In this document: piece by piece, positions 8,154 through 17,295 of the stretch
Layout of the letters: every line of letters starts with the position of its first letter
Position numbering within the stretch: position 1 is the stretch's first letter
Source: an uncultured Gammaproteobacteria bacterium
GTDB lineage: Bacteria; Pseudomonadota; Gammaproteobacteria; HK1
Length of the DNA stretch: 64,000 nucleotides
Assembly: GCA_958295465.1 (NCBI GenBank)
Contig: OY282353.1
Location: 682,001 to 746,000, forward strand
Reading direction: 5' to 3'
The notes under the pieces: model-generated
The model's input: only the letters and a program-made list of their open reading frames with translations
Database searches by the model: none
What the model was told of the DNA's origin: nothing
Position numbers and translations under genes: made by a program

Positions 8154-8222
8154 TGTGCCCGCCCCACTGGCGTGGTGCGGGAAGTGAGGAAGAAGATGTG
8201 ATCCTGCGAGGGAGGAGAAGCA

Positions 8223-9053
8223 ATGCGCATCGCCACGAAGGCAGCCACTGGCCTGCTGATGGCAACAATCCCCTGGACCGTTCTGACCGCAAGCGTAATC
8301 GAGCGGGTAAGGTTTCAGGACTGGGTAGGTCAGGAGAAGATCGAGACAACAGAGGGCACCAGGAGCTTCAAGGCCTGGAGCAACGGGAAGGTACTTCAGG
8401 CAGACAGCGGGCGTGGGGCAAAGACCCAGATGCAGCTACAGGTGACCTGCACCGGCACTCCGGGCACGATCACTACGGACAACCAGTTCGCCAAGATGTT
8501 CTCAACACCACGAGTGGACCTGAGGTTCACCGAGGCGGTGACAGGAACGTACCTGGGGAAACAACTCACAGGGGAAGGCTATGAGCCGGGGCTCTGGTTG
8601 AGAACCCGTCTGGACGAGGAGGAAGCGGAGTCGATGAGCTACATGGCATACGGAGGATATTGGGTGGAGCCGACGGATCTCGGGATTCAACAGCGAGAAC
8701 TCCCAGAATGGATCCGGTGGATGAGCAGCGGGGACGAAGGAGCATCCCCCGCCACGCCTGAGGAGTACAAGCAAATCCAGGCGAAGTCCCGGAACCTCTT
8801 CCAGCGTGCGCACAAGGCGCTACCCTCGGTTCGGGCGCTGGGCCTGGACGACCTGAAACGGCATCGGCGCATGCGGCTTGAGGTCGGACTACGGCCAGAA
8901 GAGGAAGCGCAGACGGACTTCTACTACACACCGAGCAAGGAAAAGGTCGTGTTCGAGATCTCCCTGATGGGAGCCACCAAGGCGATCCAGTGGGCACAGG
9001 GTGGCTGTCAGAGAACGAATGCGATGGACAAACCCGACCCTATGGTCGACTGA
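8223..9053 (+). CDS. Secreted hypothetical protein
   Basis: A 276-aa protein with a likely signal peptide (MRIATKAATGLLMATIPWTVLTAS, charged start, hydrophobic core). ATG 8223 follows a strong GGGAGGAG site. The mature part begins with an acidic/beta-rich region (VIERVRFQDWVGQEKIETTEGTRSFKAW) and has only two cysteines. It matches no family I know. The shared upstream palindrome with the next gene points to co-regulation. Probably a periplasmic or secreted accessory protein of the element. Confidence 0.7.
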   Translation: MRIATKAATGLLMATIPWTVLTASVIERVRFQDWVGQEKIETTEGTRSFKAWSNGKVLQADSGRGAKTQMQLQVTCTGTPGTITTDNQFAKMFSTPRVDLRFTEAVTGTYLGKQLTGEGYEPGLWLRTRLDEEEAESMSYMAYGGYWVEPTDLGIQQRELPEWIRWMSSGDEGASPATPEEYKQIQAKSRNLFQRAHKALPSVRALGLDDLKRHRRMRLEVGLRPEEEAQTDFYYTPSKEKVVFEISLMGATKAIQWAQGGCQRTNAMDKPDPMVD

Positions 9054-9087
9054 GATGTACCCGGGGGAGAAGCTGTGGGCGAAGACG

Positions 9088-9121
9088 CCAGCGCAAGCGC
9101 TGGATGAAGGCATGATATAGG
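9088..9121 (+). promoter_or_regulatory. Second copy of the palindromic operator/-10 motif, upstream of the 9187 gene
   Basis: CCAGCGC-AA-GCGCTGG (9088-9103), then AAGGCATGATATAGG with a CATGAT -10-like box (9111-9116). About 25 of 31 positions match the copy at 8121-8150, including the palindrome arms, while the surrounding sequences are unrelated. That selective conservation argues for a binding site rather than a random repeat. Confidence 0.5.
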
Positions 9122-9186
9122 CAGTGGTCCCGCAGGAGCGCGGGACAGGAAGCAGCGAAAACAAGCATCGGCAGGAGACTCGCCTC

Positions 9187-9423
9187 ATGGGAGCAGGACG
9201 GACGACAGCACTCGCGGCAGCACTTGTGGCCGCAACGGGCGCAAGCCCCGCAACCGGGTGGAAGGAGGTCTGTACGGGGACCGATCCGCTCACCGGAAAA
9301 ACCACGGGATGCACACAGGAGATCGAGGTGGGAGAGTTCCTGGTCTCCTGCAACGACCAGGAGCGCTGCCAGACCAGCCCCCGCTGCGTATTCCGGTCCA
9401 AACCGATCACTTTTCGGCGCTGA
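9187..9423 (+). CDS. Small secreted cysteine-rich protein
   Basis: A 78-aa protein with signal peptide (MGAGRTTALAAALVAATGASPATG). The mature domain of about 54 residues carries five cysteines in CTGT, GCTQ, VSCND, ERCQ and PRCVF contexts. ATG 9187 is chosen for the GGCAGGAG site before it and because the signal peptide begins there. The size, export signal and cysteines are compatible with a small effector, toxin or inhibitor-like protein, but no family is recognised. It follows its own copy of the palindromic promoter motif. Confidence 0.6.
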   Translation: MGAGRTTALAAALVAATGASPATGWKEVCTGTDPLTGKTTGCTQEIEVGEFLVSCNDQERCQTSPRCVFRSKPITFRR

Positions 9424-9447
9424 CCGGAATCGTGCGATTCGTCCGAT

Positions 9448-9912
9448 GTGAAGGAGTCCACGACGCGGGATATCCCCTTGCGATTCATCGTGTCGAGCGA
9501 CCAAATGGTATCGGCAGTGAGTTTCACCCGGGCGGTGGACAACTAGGGCAAAATCACGAACACGGGCATGCTGCGCTTGACGGGCCAGGCGACCGACAGC
9601 CCACCACCGCCACCACCGCCGCCAGGACCGAAGTCAGACCTGGAGAGGGCAACAGTCAGTATTGACGCTTCGTTCAGTCCGTCATCCGCATTGATCATAA
9701 GCTGGGTTGTGCGGAACACCGGCGCAGCGGCAGCACCCGGGGGATATGTCCATGCACACTGCTCACGGGACAGGAACATCACGCTGGACGACCCCAGGGG
9801 CACCCGGGATCTTCTACCGAGTGTGCCCGGACATGGGGAAACGTCCAACTCTCCATGGCTGACGACAAGCCGCGAGGTGAACCGCCCCGCGTCGCTTCGC
9901 TCCGACTGGTGA
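9448..9912 (+). pseudogene. Remnant of a secreted protein with Pro-hinge and CARDB-like domain
   Basis: The frame from about 9448 reads DIPLRFIVSSDQMVSAVSF... then a TAG at 9544-9546, and continues in the same frame through a polyproline hinge (eight prolines near 9602) into DLERATVSIDASFSPSSALIISWVVRNTG. That last part resembles the start of a CARDB (cell-adhesion, Ig-like) domain. The in-frame stop and the missing start suggest a decayed gene. A related CARDB start (DLVVQSPSSIGTPLAPGQSF) occurs in the remnant at 36.9-37.4 kb. Confidence 0.45.
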
Positions 9913-9930
9913 TCGGCTTGACCGGATTCG

Positions 9931-10143
9931 GTGATCGGCTTCAACTCGGAATGCGCATCTCAGCACCAAGTTCAAGCTCAGCCAGGACACCTGACCGTCG
10001 GCCTCGCGCCGGCCGGCCTCGACATCACCAGCGGCAACCGCATCCGGAATGAAATCCAAGCCGTTCGCGCTGAAACCCGCGCCGGCCGCGAAGCGTTCGA
10101 GAAGCATATCGCCTGGTTGACCCGGAGCCTGCCCCCGGCCTGA
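9931..10143 (+). CDS. Possible small protein, low support
   Basis: A 70-aa frame. The C-terminal half (RIRNEIQAVRAETRAGREAFEKHIAWLTRSLPP) looks like a short amphipathic coiled coil found in small element-borne proteins. The N-terminal half lacks protein character and there is no clear ribosome site. It may be the 3' remnant of a larger gene. Confidence 0.3.
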   Translation: MIGFNSECASQHQVQAQPGHLTVGLAPAGLDITSGNRIRNEIQAVRAETRAGREAFEKHIAWLTRSLPPA

Positions 10144-11240
10144 TCGGGGGGCGGGGACCGAGCAGATGCGTCCCGCCCGCCGGTCGCGCAAGCACTGCCC
10201 CCGTCAACGCCCTCGAATCCCTCAGGTCCTGAACAGCGCGCTCCGCTTGCGCGCTCCTCGGCGGCGCCACACCCCATCGTTGCCAGGAAGCGCGCATCGA
10301 GACTCGCGCCCACAGCGACCGCCGCCATCGCGTCGGGCCGGACGGCGCCCGCACCACGTCCCCTCCGGCGAGCCTGCCCCTGAAGCCCGGCGACACCGCC
10401 TTGCAAGGCCAAGGCCGGCCCCTCCTGTCAACGGACGGGATGCGGCAGTCGGGGAAGCCGCCGGGCACGGGAAGCACGTCGTGACGGGGGAGGAGGAGGC
10501 GTGGAGGCGGGGAGGACAGAAACCCTTATCCGTCGTCGTTCCCCTTGCGGGGCGCGCTCGTATGAAGGAAGCCGCCGGGCACGGGGAAGCACGTCGTGAC
10601 GGGGGAGGAGGAGGCGTGGAGGCGGGGAGGAGAGAAACCCTTATCCGTCGTCGTCCCCCTTGCGGGGCGCGCTCGTGTGAAGGAAGCCGCCGGGCACGGG
10701 AAGCACGTCGTGACGGGGGAGGAGGAGGAGGCGTGGAGGCGGGGAGGACAGAAACCCTTATCCGTCGTCGTCCCCCTTGCGGGGCGCGCTCGTGTGAAGG
10801 AAGCCGCCGATCCCGGCCCGATCGGGGGAGCCGGGCCGGTCCACCGGGACTCGCGGGGATCGGGCCGATGCGTCCCGCCCGCCGGTCGCGCACGCACCGC
10901 GCCCGCCGGCGCACTCGACGCCTCCAGGTCCTGCCAGGCGTGCCCCGGGACCCGGCGCCCGCCCCCTCCCCCTGCGGGCACGTCCCCTCCGGCGAGCCTG
11001 CCCCTGACGCCCGGCGACACCGCCGCGCAAGGCCGGCCCCCCCTGTCAACGGACGGGATGCGCCCGCCGGGGCCGTCGAACCTCCCACCCCCCCGAGCCG
11101 TCCTCCCCGTCCAGCGGATGGGGAGGATGGGGGCATGGAGCCCCCAAGGAGCGGGGCCGACCGGTCCCCGCGCTCATGGGACGACCGCCGCACGCCCGGG
11201 CCGCCGTCCACCCTGCATTGCCATCACAGGAGGCCAGCCC
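10144..11240. repeat. Repeat-rich leader region without genes
   Basis: About 1.1 kb of very GC-rich DNA. It contains (a) tandem repeats of about 114-117 bp beginning at 10453, 10567 and 10682, with a start of a fourth at 10799, and (b) a diverged direct repeat: 10160-10200 and 10368-10447 match 10866-10905 and 10981-11058. Each tandem unit ends in a CCCCTTGCGGGG hairpin. Long frames here are artefacts of GC bias. The region directly precedes the ClpP/TraD-like gene and may be its leader or a cis-acting site. Confidence 0.7.
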
Positions 11241-13562
11241 ATGATGACGTACAAGTCACTCCACGACCGCGCGGTCGTCTCGTTCACCGGCGACGTCGAC
11301 TGGACGTCGGTCTGCCAGCTCACCGACCTCGTCGACACGCTGGTCGAGCGCCACTTCCACACCCGCGTCGAGCTGGTCATCGCCTCGCCGGGCGGGGTGG
11401 TGGCGGCGCTCGACCACTACCTCGAATGCACCGGTCGTTGGCGGGCGCGGGGGGTGCGGCTGCGCACCCGCGTGGTCTCCCACGCCTTCAGCGCAGCGGC
11501 CGTCATGCTCTCGCTCGGCGACGAGCGGGTGGCCGGGCGCGGGGCGCGGCTGCTCTACCACCCGGCGCGGGTCCACGACGCGGGGCCGATTACGGCGCGC
11601 GAGAGCACGGAGATGCACGACGCGCTGCGCCGCATCGACGACGCGATGGTGGCGCGGCTGGTCGCGCGGGTGCTCGACGGCAGGGGGCCTCCGGTGCGCG
11701 TGCCCTACGCGGCCGAGCCCTCGGACCGCCGGGTGCTCGACGCCCTGGCCGCGGGCCTGGTGGGGGGTGCGAAGCCGCCGCGCCGGCTCGGGGCGCTGGC
11801 GCAGTGTGTCGGGCGGGCGGTGACCCGGGCGGTGCAGGCGGGGGACCGGGAGCGCCTGGCCGCACTCTACCGCCGCCTCGCCGAGCCCGACCGCGCCATC
11901 TCGGCGACGCTCGCACGGACGCTGCGCCTGGTGGACCGGGTGGGGGCGGACGAGGCGGCGGAGCGCCGGGGCGGGGAGGACCGCCCGGGGCTCACCGTCG
12001 CGCAGTGGCGGGCGCTGTACCCGCCGCACGGAACGGTGCCGCGCGCGCTGCTGACCCGCCACACCCTGGTGCTCGGGGAGACGGGCTCGGGCAAGAGCGC
12101 CTCGGCCGTGCTGCCGGTGTGCGCGGCGATGGCGCAGGCGCCGCCCGGTCGGGTGGGGGCGGCGCTGGTCATCGACCCCAAGCGCGAGGCCGGCCCGGTG
12201 CTCGAAGCGCTCGCCCCCGGGCGGGTGCGCCACATCACCGCACAGGGGACGGTGCTGAACCTGATGGCGGGTCCGGCATGGTCGCTGGAGGGGGACCTGG
12301 CGGCGGGGCGGTGGCTGAGCACGGCGACGCGGGTGCTGCTGCGGGTGCACTCGCTCATTCCGGCGACGCCGGCGCGGGTGCTCGTCGAGCACACCGCCGG
12401 CAGCGGGAACCAGGAGTTCTTCGAGCGCGAGGGGGTGGAGCTGCTGCGGACGGTGCTGGCGTTCGTGCTGATGCTCACCGATGAACGTGCGCCGGCGCCC
12501 GAGTCGTGGCTCGACCCGGAGGCGGAGGCGGACGTGGTGGCCTGGGTGCGGGCGCTCGCGGCGCGGGCGCGGGGCGAGGTGGGTGGGCGCGGGGCGAACG
12601 TGCTGGCGCTGGCCGCGTGGGCGCTGACCGGCCGGCTCACCGCGCTGGTGCCCGAACACCGCACGGTGTCGCTCCCCGCCGATGAGGAGTCTGCGTCGCG
12701 CGAGTGGCTGTTCGCCCGGGCGGCGCGGCGCGCGCGGGTGGTGTGGGGAGACGCGCCGGGCGAGGGCCGCGACGTGCTCGACCTAGTGGCCGAGTACTGG
12801 GAGCCGATGAGCCGCATCCCCTACCAGTACGCGGGGGTGCTGGCGACGGCGCGCATCGCGTGCAGCGAGCTGGCCGACGCGGCGCTGGCGCGGCGCCTGT
12901 ACTTCGGCTGCGAGCCGGGGTACGCGGCGGCCCGCGAGGCGGGCGAGGTGCTCGACTTCGCCCGTGCAGTCTCGCGCGAGGGCGGCGGGCCGCTGGTGCT
13001 CTACCAGCCCGCGCTGCACGGCTCCGACGAGCTGGTGGCCCGGGCGCTCAAGGCCGCGTTCTTCGAGGCGGTGCTCCACGACCCGGACCGGGCGCGCGGA
13101 GGTGACGGCCTGCCGCTGGTCGGCTACGTGGCCGACGAGTTCCACCGCTTCGTGACCAGCGACCGGGTGCACGGGGAGCAATCGTTCCTCGACACCTGCC
13201 GCTCGTTCGGGGCGTTCTGCGTGCTGGCCTGCCAGTCGGTGGCGGGCATCGAGCACGCGCTGGCCGCCGGCGCGGGGAGCGGCACCCGCAACGAGGCGGC
13301 GGTGTCGATGCTGATGACGAACACGGCCACCAAGCTGGTCTTTCGCAGCACCGACCCGAAGACGCTGCAGCCCCTGCACGAGTGGTGCCCGCACCACCCG
13401 GGGCTCGATGCGGTGACGCGGGTGCGCCCGCCGACGACGCTCGCCCCGGGCGAGTGCTACGCGCTGCTGCCCGACGGGCGGTTCGAGCGGCGCCGGCTTG
13501 AGCCCTTCGGGACGCCCGCCGGGCGGGCGCAAGGCCGCCAGGCGTGCGCCGCCCGCTCCTGA
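11241..13562 (+). CDS. ClpP-like serine protease domain fused to VirD4/TraD-type coupling ATPase
   Basis: A 773-aa protein. Residues about 10-150 follow the ClpP fold: VELVIASPGG (oxyanion strand), SHAFSAAAVMLSLGD with the candidate nucleophile Ser84, and LLYHPARV with His107, spaced as in ClpP. Residues about 265-760 form a type IV coupling-protein-like P-loop ATPase: Walker A GETGSGKS (279-286), ALVIDPKREAG, Walker B VGYVADEF (628-635), and FCVLACQSVAGIEHAL typical of VirD4/TraG. An AGGAGG site precedes ATG 11241; the long upstream open frame runs through the repeats and is not coding. No transmembrane helices are evident, unlike classical VirD4. It is the only transfer ATPase here, with no VirB genes. 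I know of no such fusion described before. Confidence 0.8.
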   Translation: MMTYKSLHDRAVVSFTGDVDWTSVCQLTDLVDTLVERHFHTRVELVIASPGGVVAALDHYLECTGRWRARGVRLRTRVVSHAFSAAAVMLSLGDERVAGRGARLLYHPARVHDAGPITARESTEMHDALRRIDDAMVARLVARVLDGRGPPVRVPYAAEPSDRRVLDALAAGLVGGAKPPRRLGALAQCVGRAVTRAVQAGDRERLAALYRRLAEPDRAISATLARTLRLVDRVGADEAAERRGGEDRPGLTVAQWRALYPPHGTVPRALLTRHTLVLGETGSGKSASAVLPVCAAMAQAPPGRVGAALVIDPKREAGPVLEALAPGRVRHITAQGTVLNLMAGPAWSLEGDLAAGRWLSTATRVLLRVHSLIPATPARVLVEHTAGSGNQEFFEREGVELLRTVLAFVLMLTDERAPAPESWLDPEAEADVVAWVRALAARARGEVGGRGANVLALAAWALTGRLTALVPEHRTVSLPADEESASREWLFARAARRARVVWGDAPGEGRDVLDLVAEYWEPMSRIPYQYAGVLATARIACSELADAALARRLYFGCEPGYAAAREAGEVLDFARAVSREGGGPLVLYQPALHGSDELVARALKAAFFEAVLHDPDRARGGDGLPLVGYVADEFHRFVTSDRVHGEQSFLDTCRSFGAFCVLACQSVAGIEHALAAGAGSGTRNEAAVSMLMTNTATKLVFRSTDPKTLQPLHEWCPHHPGLDAVTRVRPPTTLAPGECYALLPDGRFERRRLEPFGTPAGRAQGRQACAARS

Positions 13563-13672
13563 TTCCGACTCCCCCCTGAGCTGAGCCCCTTCCACGTTCG
13601 AGGTCCGCCGTGCAGGCGGGCGGCCTCCCCGCGCGCGGAGCCCGTGCGCATCCCCCACCACAGGAGACGACC

Positions 13673-14701
13673 ATGACCCGTTCCACCACGCCCATCACCG
13701 CCGACTACTCGCTACGCCCGAGCGCGCTCTCGGAGGCCCTTACCACGCTCGTCGAGGCCCGCCAGCCGGTCATCGTCTGGGGACCGCCCGGGTGCGCCAA
13801 GTCCCAGATTGCCCAACAGGTCGCCGCGGCCTCGCACCGCACCTACCTCGACGTGCGCGCCCTGCTGCTCGACCCCGTGGACCTCCGGGGCATTCCCTGG
13901 CGCGACACCGACGGGCGCACCCGCTGGGCGCCCCCCGCGTTCCTGCCCCCGGGCGATGCGCCGGGGCGCTGGCTCGTGAACCTCGAAGAGCTGCCCTCCG
14001 CCGTCCCGATGGTCCAGGCCGCCCTCTACCAGCTCGTGCTCGACCGGCGCTGCGGCGAGTACGTGCTCCCCGAAGGGGCGGCGCTCATCGCCTGCGGGAA
14101 CCGCGAAGGGGACCGGGGCGTCGTGCACCGGATGCCGACCCCGCTGGCTTCCCGCTTCGTGCATCTGGAGGTGCGCGTGGATGCCGCCGACTGGTGCGCC
14201 TGGGGGGCCGCGCACGGCATCGCCCCCGAAGTGCTGTTCTTCATCCAGATGCGCCCCGAGCTCCTGCACGACTTCGACCCCCGGTCGGAGGAGAAGGCGT
14301 TCCCCTGTCCCCGCACCTGGGAGTTCGTCTCCAACGTCGTGCGACACCGCGCCGGCCTCGACCCCGGCGCCGAGCGGGCCGTGGTGGTGGGGACCGTCGG
14401 CCAGGGCGCGGCGGTCGAGTTCCTCGCGTTCCTCAACGTGTGGCGCGAGCTCCCGCACCCGCGCGCGGTCTTCGACGACCCCGGGCACGCGCCGGTGCCG
14501 GAGAACGCGAGCGCCCTGATTGCGCTCTGCGGCGCGCTCTACCGCCTGGCCGACGACGTGAACTTCGCCGCCGTCGTCGCCTACGCCAAGCGCCTGCGGC
14601 GCGAGCTCGGGCACTTCCTCATCGGCTCGTGCACCCGCCGCGACCCGGCGCTTCAGCACACCGAGGCGTACATCCGGTGGCAGGCCCACCGCAACCCCTG
14701 A
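13673..14701 (+). CDS. MoxR-like AAA+ ATPase (CobS-type)
   Basis: A 342-aa AAA+ protein. Walker A GPPGCAKS lies at about residues 38-45 and the Walker B-like WLVNLEEL at about 102-109, with sensor-1-like ALIACGNREGD and a later arginine-rich helix. The second residue of the usual DE pair reads LEE. MoxR-type ATPases act as chaperones on partner VWA proteins, and a VWA gene lies two genes downstream. ATG 13673 follows an AGGAGACGACC leader. The same trio (CobS-like ATPase, DUF3150, VWA) is found in large conjugative elements and plasmids. Confidence 0.83.
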   Translation: MTRSTTPITADYSLRPSALSEALTTLVEARQPVIVWGPPGCAKSQIAQQVAAASHRTYLDVRALLLDPVDLRGIPWRDTDGRTRWAPPAFLPPGDAPGRWLVNLEELPSAVPMVQAALYQLVLDRRCGEYVLPEGAALIACGNREGDRGVVHRMPTPLASRFVHLEVRVDAADWCAWGAAHGIAPEVLFFIQMRPELLHDFDPRSEEKAFPCPRTWEFVSNVVRHRAGLDPGAERAVVVGTVGQGAAVEFLAFLNVWRELPHPRAVFDDPGHAPVPENASALIALCGALYRLADDVNFAAVVAYAKRLRRELGHFLIGSCTRRDPALQHTEAYIRWQAHRNP

Positions 14702-14730
14702 GCCGTTCATCCACACAAGGAGACTCCCTC

Positions 14731-15609
14731 ATGGACCTCACCCGCGACGCGATGCTCGTGACCCTTCGCATCCACCACTGGTCGGGCAAGCGCTACGACC
14801 GCAAGGCGAGCGACCACGTGGCCCACCACCACGACGCCGACACCGACGCCGGGCGCTACACCAAGCGGCTGCTGCCGAAGGCCGCGTTCGCCGCACTGAC
14901 CAAGGCGGTCAGTGCCGCCCGGACCGCCCACTACGACAACACGCTCCCTTGGGACGACCAGGGCAAGCGGCTGCTGAGCGTGGACAACTTCGAGGACTAC
15001 ACCGCCACGCTCGACGGCTGCATCGAGCAGATGGTGCACGCCCGCACCCGCTTCATCGAGGACTACGACTTCCACGTGGCCCAGGCGCGCGCGAACCTCG
15101 GGCGGCTGTTCGACCCCGACGACTACCCCCCGAAGGAGGCGCTGGGGCGCAAGTTCCGCGTCCGTTACCAAGTGACTCCCGTGGAGGACGCGGGCCACTT
15201 CCTCGCCCGGCTCGGGGCCGACGACGCCGCGCGGGTCAGGCGCGACATCGAGCGCGACGTGGAGGCCCGCATCCACGACGCCCTGGGCGACCTCTACCGC
15301 CGGCTCGGGAGTGCGGTCGAGCGCGTGAGCGAGCGGCTGGGCGACGATGAGCACGGCAAGCCGCTCGTGTTCCGCAACACCATGATTGAGCACCTGCGCG
15401 CGCTGGTGGACGTGGTGCCGCGGCTGAACCTGTTCGGGGACGCGCACCTGGCGCGGCTCTGCGAGGAGGTCAAGGAGCGGATTGCGGCGGTGGAGCCCGA
15501 CATGCTCCGTCCGTCGCGCAGCTTCGACCCCGGGACCCGCGAGCGGGTGCGGCGGGCGGCGGCGGAGCTGGCGCCCCGGTTCGCGGGCTACTTCGAGGAG
15601 GCGGCGTGA
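14731..15609 (+). CDS. DUF3150-like protein
   Basis: A 292-aa helical, charged protein with no membrane segment. The N-terminus LVTLRIHHWSGKRYDRKASDHVA and the following KRLLPKAAFAALTKAVSAART fit the DUF3150 family as I remember it. That family is encoded beside CobS-like ATPases and VWA proteins in ICEs and plasmids, its function not established. ATG 14731 has AGGAGACTCCCTC before it, and its stop overlaps the next start. Likely part of an ATPase-VWA chaperone complex. Confidence 0.7.
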   Translation: MDLTRDAMLVTLRIHHWSGKRYDRKASDHVAHHHDADTDAGRYTKRLLPKAAFAALTKAVSAARTAHYDNTLPWDDQGKRLLSVDNFEDYTATLDGCIEQMVHARTRFIEDYDFHVAQARANLGRLFDPDDYPPKEALGRKFRVRYQVTPVEDAGHFLARLGADDAARVRRDIERDVEARIHDALGDLYRRLGSAVERVSERLGDDEHGKPLVFRNTMIEHLRALVDVVPRLNLFGDAHLARLCEEVKERIAAVEPDMLRPSRSFDPGTRERVRRAAAELAPRFAGYFEEAA

Positions 15610-16919
15610 TGGGCGGGCACGACGAGTCCGCCCGCCGGGTGAGCGACTGCGTAGGCGCGTTGCTGACCGAGCAGCCCTTCTTCGGGAGCCTGGCCCTGCG
15701 GCTCCCGCTCCGCCCCGACCCGACGCGCGAGACGCTGGCGAGCGACGGGCGCGAGCTCCGCTACTCCCCCGCGTGGGTGGCGCGCACGGACGCGGACCGC
15801 ATCAAGGCGGCGGTGGCGCGGGTGGTGTTCGCCTGTGCGCTCAAGCACCACACGCGGCGCGGCGAACGCGACCCCGGGCGCTGGCAGCGGGCGTCGCAGC
15901 TCGTGACGCACGGGGAGCTGCGCCGGGCGGGCTTCGTGCTGCCCGCCGACGCGGAGGCGTGGGAGGACCTGAGCGTCGAGGACGCCTACGCGCGGCTGGC
16001 CGGGGAGGCGTCCGGTTCCGGCGATGAGGGGACGCCCGGGAGCGATGCGTCCGATTCCGGCAACGGCAGCGATGACTCCGGAGGGGCGTCCGGGTCCGGA
16101 AGTGACGCGGGCGGTTCCGGTGATTCCGGTGATTCCGGCCAGGACGCCCCAGCCGGGGAAGGCGAGCGCCCGAGCCACGACCCCGCCGGCACCGGCGAGG
16201 TCATGGACGCCGACGCGCGCGGGGCAGGGGAGGAGGACGAGGCATCGTCCGGCGATGTCCCGTTGGACGTCGCCGCCGAGGAGCAGGCGTGGGACGAGGC
16301 CATGCACCAGGCGGTGAGCCTCGCCAAGGCGCAAGGGAGCCGGCCCGGGCGCATCGAGGAGACGTTGCGCGACGCCCACCGCAGCCGCCTCGACTGGCGT
16401 GTGCTGCTCCGCCAGTACCTCGTGTCCGCCGCCCGCGACGACTACCGCTGGAGCGTCCCCAACCGGCGCTTCATCGACGCCGGCCTCTACCTCCCGTCGA
16501 TGCACTGCGAGGGCATCGACACCCTCGCGGTGCTCATCGACACCTCGGACTCGCTCGACACCGACACCCTGGCCACGTTCTGGACCGAGCTGCGCGCCGT
16601 GGCCGAAGCGCTCCGGCCCCACACCCTCGCCGTGGTGCAGGTCGACACCGAGGTGCAGGAGGCCACCGTCTACCACGCGGGCGACCTGCCCCCGGAGCTC
16701 GTGGCCAAGGGCCGGGGCGGGACGGACTTCCGCCCCGGGTTCGCGTGGCTCGACCGCGAGGGCATCACCCCCGACTGCTGCCTCTACCTCACCGACATGG
16801 AGTGCGACCGCTACCCCGAGGCGCCGCCGCCCTACCCGGTGCTGTGGTGCAACTGGGGGCCGGTGCCTCCCGAGCACCTGCGCGAGCCCTGGGGCGAGCG
16901 CATCGACCTCGCCCCGTAG
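15609..16919 (+). CDS. VWA-domain protein (CobT/DUF2201-like)
   Basis: A 436-aa protein. The N-terminal helical domain (about 1-135) resembles DUF2201-type metallopeptidase-like regions (VARVVFACALKHHTRRGERDPGRWQRASQLV) but lacks a clear HExxH. A long low-complexity Gly/Ser/Asp linker spans about 140-215. The C-terminal VWA-like domain begins at about 300 with a MIDAS-type motif, AVLIDTSDSL. ATG 15609 overlaps the previous TGA (TGATG), showing translational coupling. Probably works with the upstream MoxR-like ATPase. Confidence 0.78.
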   Translation: MGGHDESARRVSDCVGALLTEQPFFGSLALRLPLRPDPTRETLASDGRELRYSPAWVARTDADRIKAAVARVVFACALKHHTRRGERDPGRWQRASQLVTHGELRRAGFVLPADAEAWEDLSVEDAYARLAGEASGSGDEGTPGSDASDSGNGSDDSGGASGSGSDAGGSGDSGDSGQDAPAGEGERPSHDPAGTGEVMDADARGAGEEDEASSGDVPLDVAAEEQAWDEAMHQAVSLAKAQGSRPGRIEETLRDAHRSRLDWRVLLRQYLVSAARDDYRWSVPNRRFIDAGLYLPSMHCEGIDTLAVLIDTSDSLDTDTLATFWTELRAVAEALRPHTLAVVQVDTEVQEATVYHAGDLPPELVAKGRGGTDFRPGFAWLDREGITPDCCLYLTDMECDRYPEAPPPYPVLWCNWGPVPPEHLREPWGERIDLAP

Positions 16920-17027
16920 GCCCCGCACCCGCTGACCGTTCGACGCCGTACCCGGCGCCCGCGCTCCTGCGGGCGTCCGTCTCCACTCGTCCCCTTGCAG
17001 GGGCACATCCACCGAAGGAGAAGCCCA

Positions 17028-17252
17028 ATGTCCGACACCCACATCACGCCTGAGCACCGGCGCGCGTTCAAAGCGCTCACCAGCGGCGAGTGCGGCAACT
17101 TCGCGCTCTTCAGTTGCACCGTCAACGGTGCCCCCGCCTCGGCCATCGTGGCGGTCTGCGCCGACGGCGACGACCGCCTCATCCACCCGCTGTTCGTGTC
17201 CGTCACCCCGGACATGCACCTGGCCGACCACGACGGGCAGGCGCCGCGCTGA
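17028..17252 (+). CDS. Small DUF6117-like protein
   Basis: A 74-aa protein: RRAFKALTSGECGNFALFSCTVNGAPASAIVAV, then PLFVSVTPDMHLADHDG. This closely matches a small family I recall as DUF6117, usually encoded next to ParB in plasmids and integrative elements; its function is unknown. ATG 17028 follows a GAAGGAG site. A CCCCT-TGC-AGGGG hairpin (16991-17003) lies in the 100-bp gap before it. Confidence 0.65.
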   Translation: MSDTHITPEHRRAFKALTSGECGNFALFSCTVNGAPASAIVAVCADGDDRLIHPLFVSVTPDMHLADHDGQAPR

Positions 17253-17295
17253 GCCGCCCCTGCCCACCCATCCCTACCGCAAAGGAGAGACCCCC

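Noticed and set aside
10453..10810. CRISPR-like array
   Set aside because: The repeats are ~115 bp direct tandem units without separate unique spacers, and no cas genes are present.
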